Source: CAYHBO01 sp964354855 (GTDB lineage: Bacteria; Babelota; Babeliae; Babelales; RVW-14). Taken from it: 6,067 nucleotides of DNA. The notes under the pieces were generated by a model. It had not been told where the DNA came from. It did not search any database and saw only the letters and a list, made by a program, of their open reading frames with translations. The DNA is taken from assembly GCA_964354855.1 (NCBI GenBank), contig CAYHBO010000066.1:1-6067 (forward strand). Direction: 5' to 3'. Shown one piece after another: positions 5,202-6,067 of the stretch. Both the position numbers and the translations under genes were made by a program. Positions within the stretch are counted from its first letter, which is position 1. Every line of letters starts with the position of its first letter.

Positions 5202-6067
5202 ATGAAATTAACACGTATTATACTCATACTTTTGATGACCTTAGGGGCTTCATCTCACGTAATTCTTTTTGGAATGTTCGATGACGAAGGACCTAAGAAG
5301 CGATCTTCACAAGCTCGCAGTGTCAAAGCAGGAAAAACTGACGAAGAAAAAAAAGAAGACAAACGAGAGAAAGATATCAGAGATAGAAAAAAACAACGCA
5401 ACAATGCCCTTGATCAAAAACGAAACCGAAGAGGCTCTAACGATCTTTTCACGCAACTTGATGAAGGCATCAACTACCGCGGCACCCTTGATGCAGCGGT
5501 TTCTCAAGAATTAATAGATCGCTTAAGCCATACCGTAGGAACCCCTGAACAACATATAGAGGTTATGAATCAATTTATCTCTTATGTTGGCGATAAAATG
5601 GCAAAGCTCAACCTGGATGGTCGTAGCAATCTTGGTAAATTAAGAGAAGCGGTTAAAAACATGCGCGATGAGTTTCAACATGATGCCCAACAGAAACAAT
5701 CAAAAATTAACCCACAAGAAGAAGCCATTGTAGTAGCAGATCGATCGGTATTCGAACATCTTCCACGAGCTGCATCTTCTTTTTTCAAGTTTCTTGGAAC
5801 CAAAGCGTATAGCTTTGGAACCGGCGCCGTCAACCTAAGTGCTTTTGTTATCAAACAGGGAGCCATTGGTTATGTTACTCAGTCAGTTATTCAGGCTTCT
5901 GGTGGCGGCATGGCTATCACCTTTCTTGTCAATCTTGGCATAGCAGGTGCTCCTGAAGCCTATCATCTTTATGAATTGAGCCAACAAGGCAAATTAACTC
6001 AACCGGAACTCACCGCCGCTCTTAAAAGAACTGTTACTAACACGGTCGTAAGAATGGCTCTTGCTGC
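5202..6067 (+). CDS. Exported protein with charged N-terminal region, function unknown (partial)
   Basis: The frame opens with ATG at 5202, six bases after AAAGGGA, and stays open to the right edge: 288 codons and two bases, no stop. Residues 1 to about 18 (MKLTRIILILLMTLGASS) form a typical signal peptide with two basic-region residues, a hydrophobic core and small residues near a possible cleavage site. Residues about 31-80 are dominated by K, R, E and D and are probably disordered or coiled. A helical middle part follows. From about 192 to 255 the sequence becomes rich in glycine, alanine and hydrophobic residues (for example QASGGGMAITFLVNLGIAGA), possibly a membrane-associated segment. 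I do not recognise the family. It is divergent from the ATPase genes, with about 260 bases between the start codons, and has its own palindrome-covered promoter. The C-terminus lies outside the window. Confidence 0.8.
   Translation, partial: MKLTRIILILLMTLGASSHVILFGMFDDEGPKKRSSQARSVKAGKTDEEKKEDKREKDIRDRKKQRNNALDQKRNRRGSNDLFTQLDEGINYRGTLDAAVSQELIDRLSHTVGTPEQHIEVMNQFISYVGDKMAKLNLDGRSNLGKLREAVKNMRDEFQHDAQQKQSKINPQEEAIVVADRSVFEHLPRAASSFFKFLGTKAYSFGTGAVNLSAFVIKQGAIGYVTQSVIQASGGGMAITFLVNLGIAGAPEAYHLYELSQQGKLTQPELTAALKRTVTNTVVRMALA

Noticed and set aside
5307..5507. A 66-codon minus-strand frame rich in F and S
   Set aside because: It is the complement of the lysine/glutamate-rich part of the gene starting at 5202 and has no independent support.
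5269..5514. An 81-codon plus-strand frame rich in lysine
   Set aside because: It is out of frame with the gene starting at 5202, which has a signal peptide, a ribosome site and an open frame to the window edge.

Overview
This is an AT-rich bacterial window with short intergenic gaps. It holds three tRNA genes, two AAA+ ATPases of the AAA_14/DUF4143 type, small exported or membrane proteins, and one small DUF4160/DUF2442 gene pair. This mix would suit a reduced, host-associated or poorly cultivated lineage such as Dependentiae (TM6). That placement is an impression from gene content and style. No taxonomic marker gene is present, so it is a weak inference.

Layout. Positions 1-113 hold the last 36 codons of a plus-strand gene. 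It converges, with a 5-base gap, on a minus-strand gene (119-832) for a small exported or membrane M48-like metalloprotease with HEAAH and a downstream EKQAD motif. Upstream of that gene lies a 146-bp sequence (837-982) that recurs almost unchanged as a direct repeat at 1582-1728. Between the two copies sits a minus-strand pair, DUF4160 (1222-1461) followed by and overlapping DUF2442 (999-1268). Recombination between the repeats would remove the pair and restore a simple protease/repeat/tRNA order, so this looks like a removable cassette.

Positions 1733-1860 carry two short related hairpin units. They begin with the 3' end of the neighbouring tRNA-Arg gene and share a 14-base loop. Next is a minus-strand tRNA operon transcribed His(GTG), Pro(TGG), Arg(TCT). 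Its leader has a recognisable promoter (2267-2294) and a boxA-type antitermination sequence (2213-2224).

From 2381 to 4940 two minus-strand genes encode AAA+ ATPases of similar architecture (Walker A, Walker B, winged helix, C-terminal PD-(D/E)XK-like DUF4143). Each has its own Shine-Dalgarno sequence and its own TATAAT box, and each box sits at the edge of an inverted repeat. The two inverted repeats differ in sequence. A third, unrelated inverted repeat covers the promoter of the divergent plus-strand gene at 5202, which encodes a protein with a signal peptide and a charged N-terminal part and runs off the window.

No known pathway links these genes. The most notable features are the repeat-bounded DUF4160/DUF2442 cassette beside a tRNA operon with tRNA-derived debris, and the paired ATPases whose promoters each carry a private palindrome, suggesting that each may be separately (perhaps self-) regulated.
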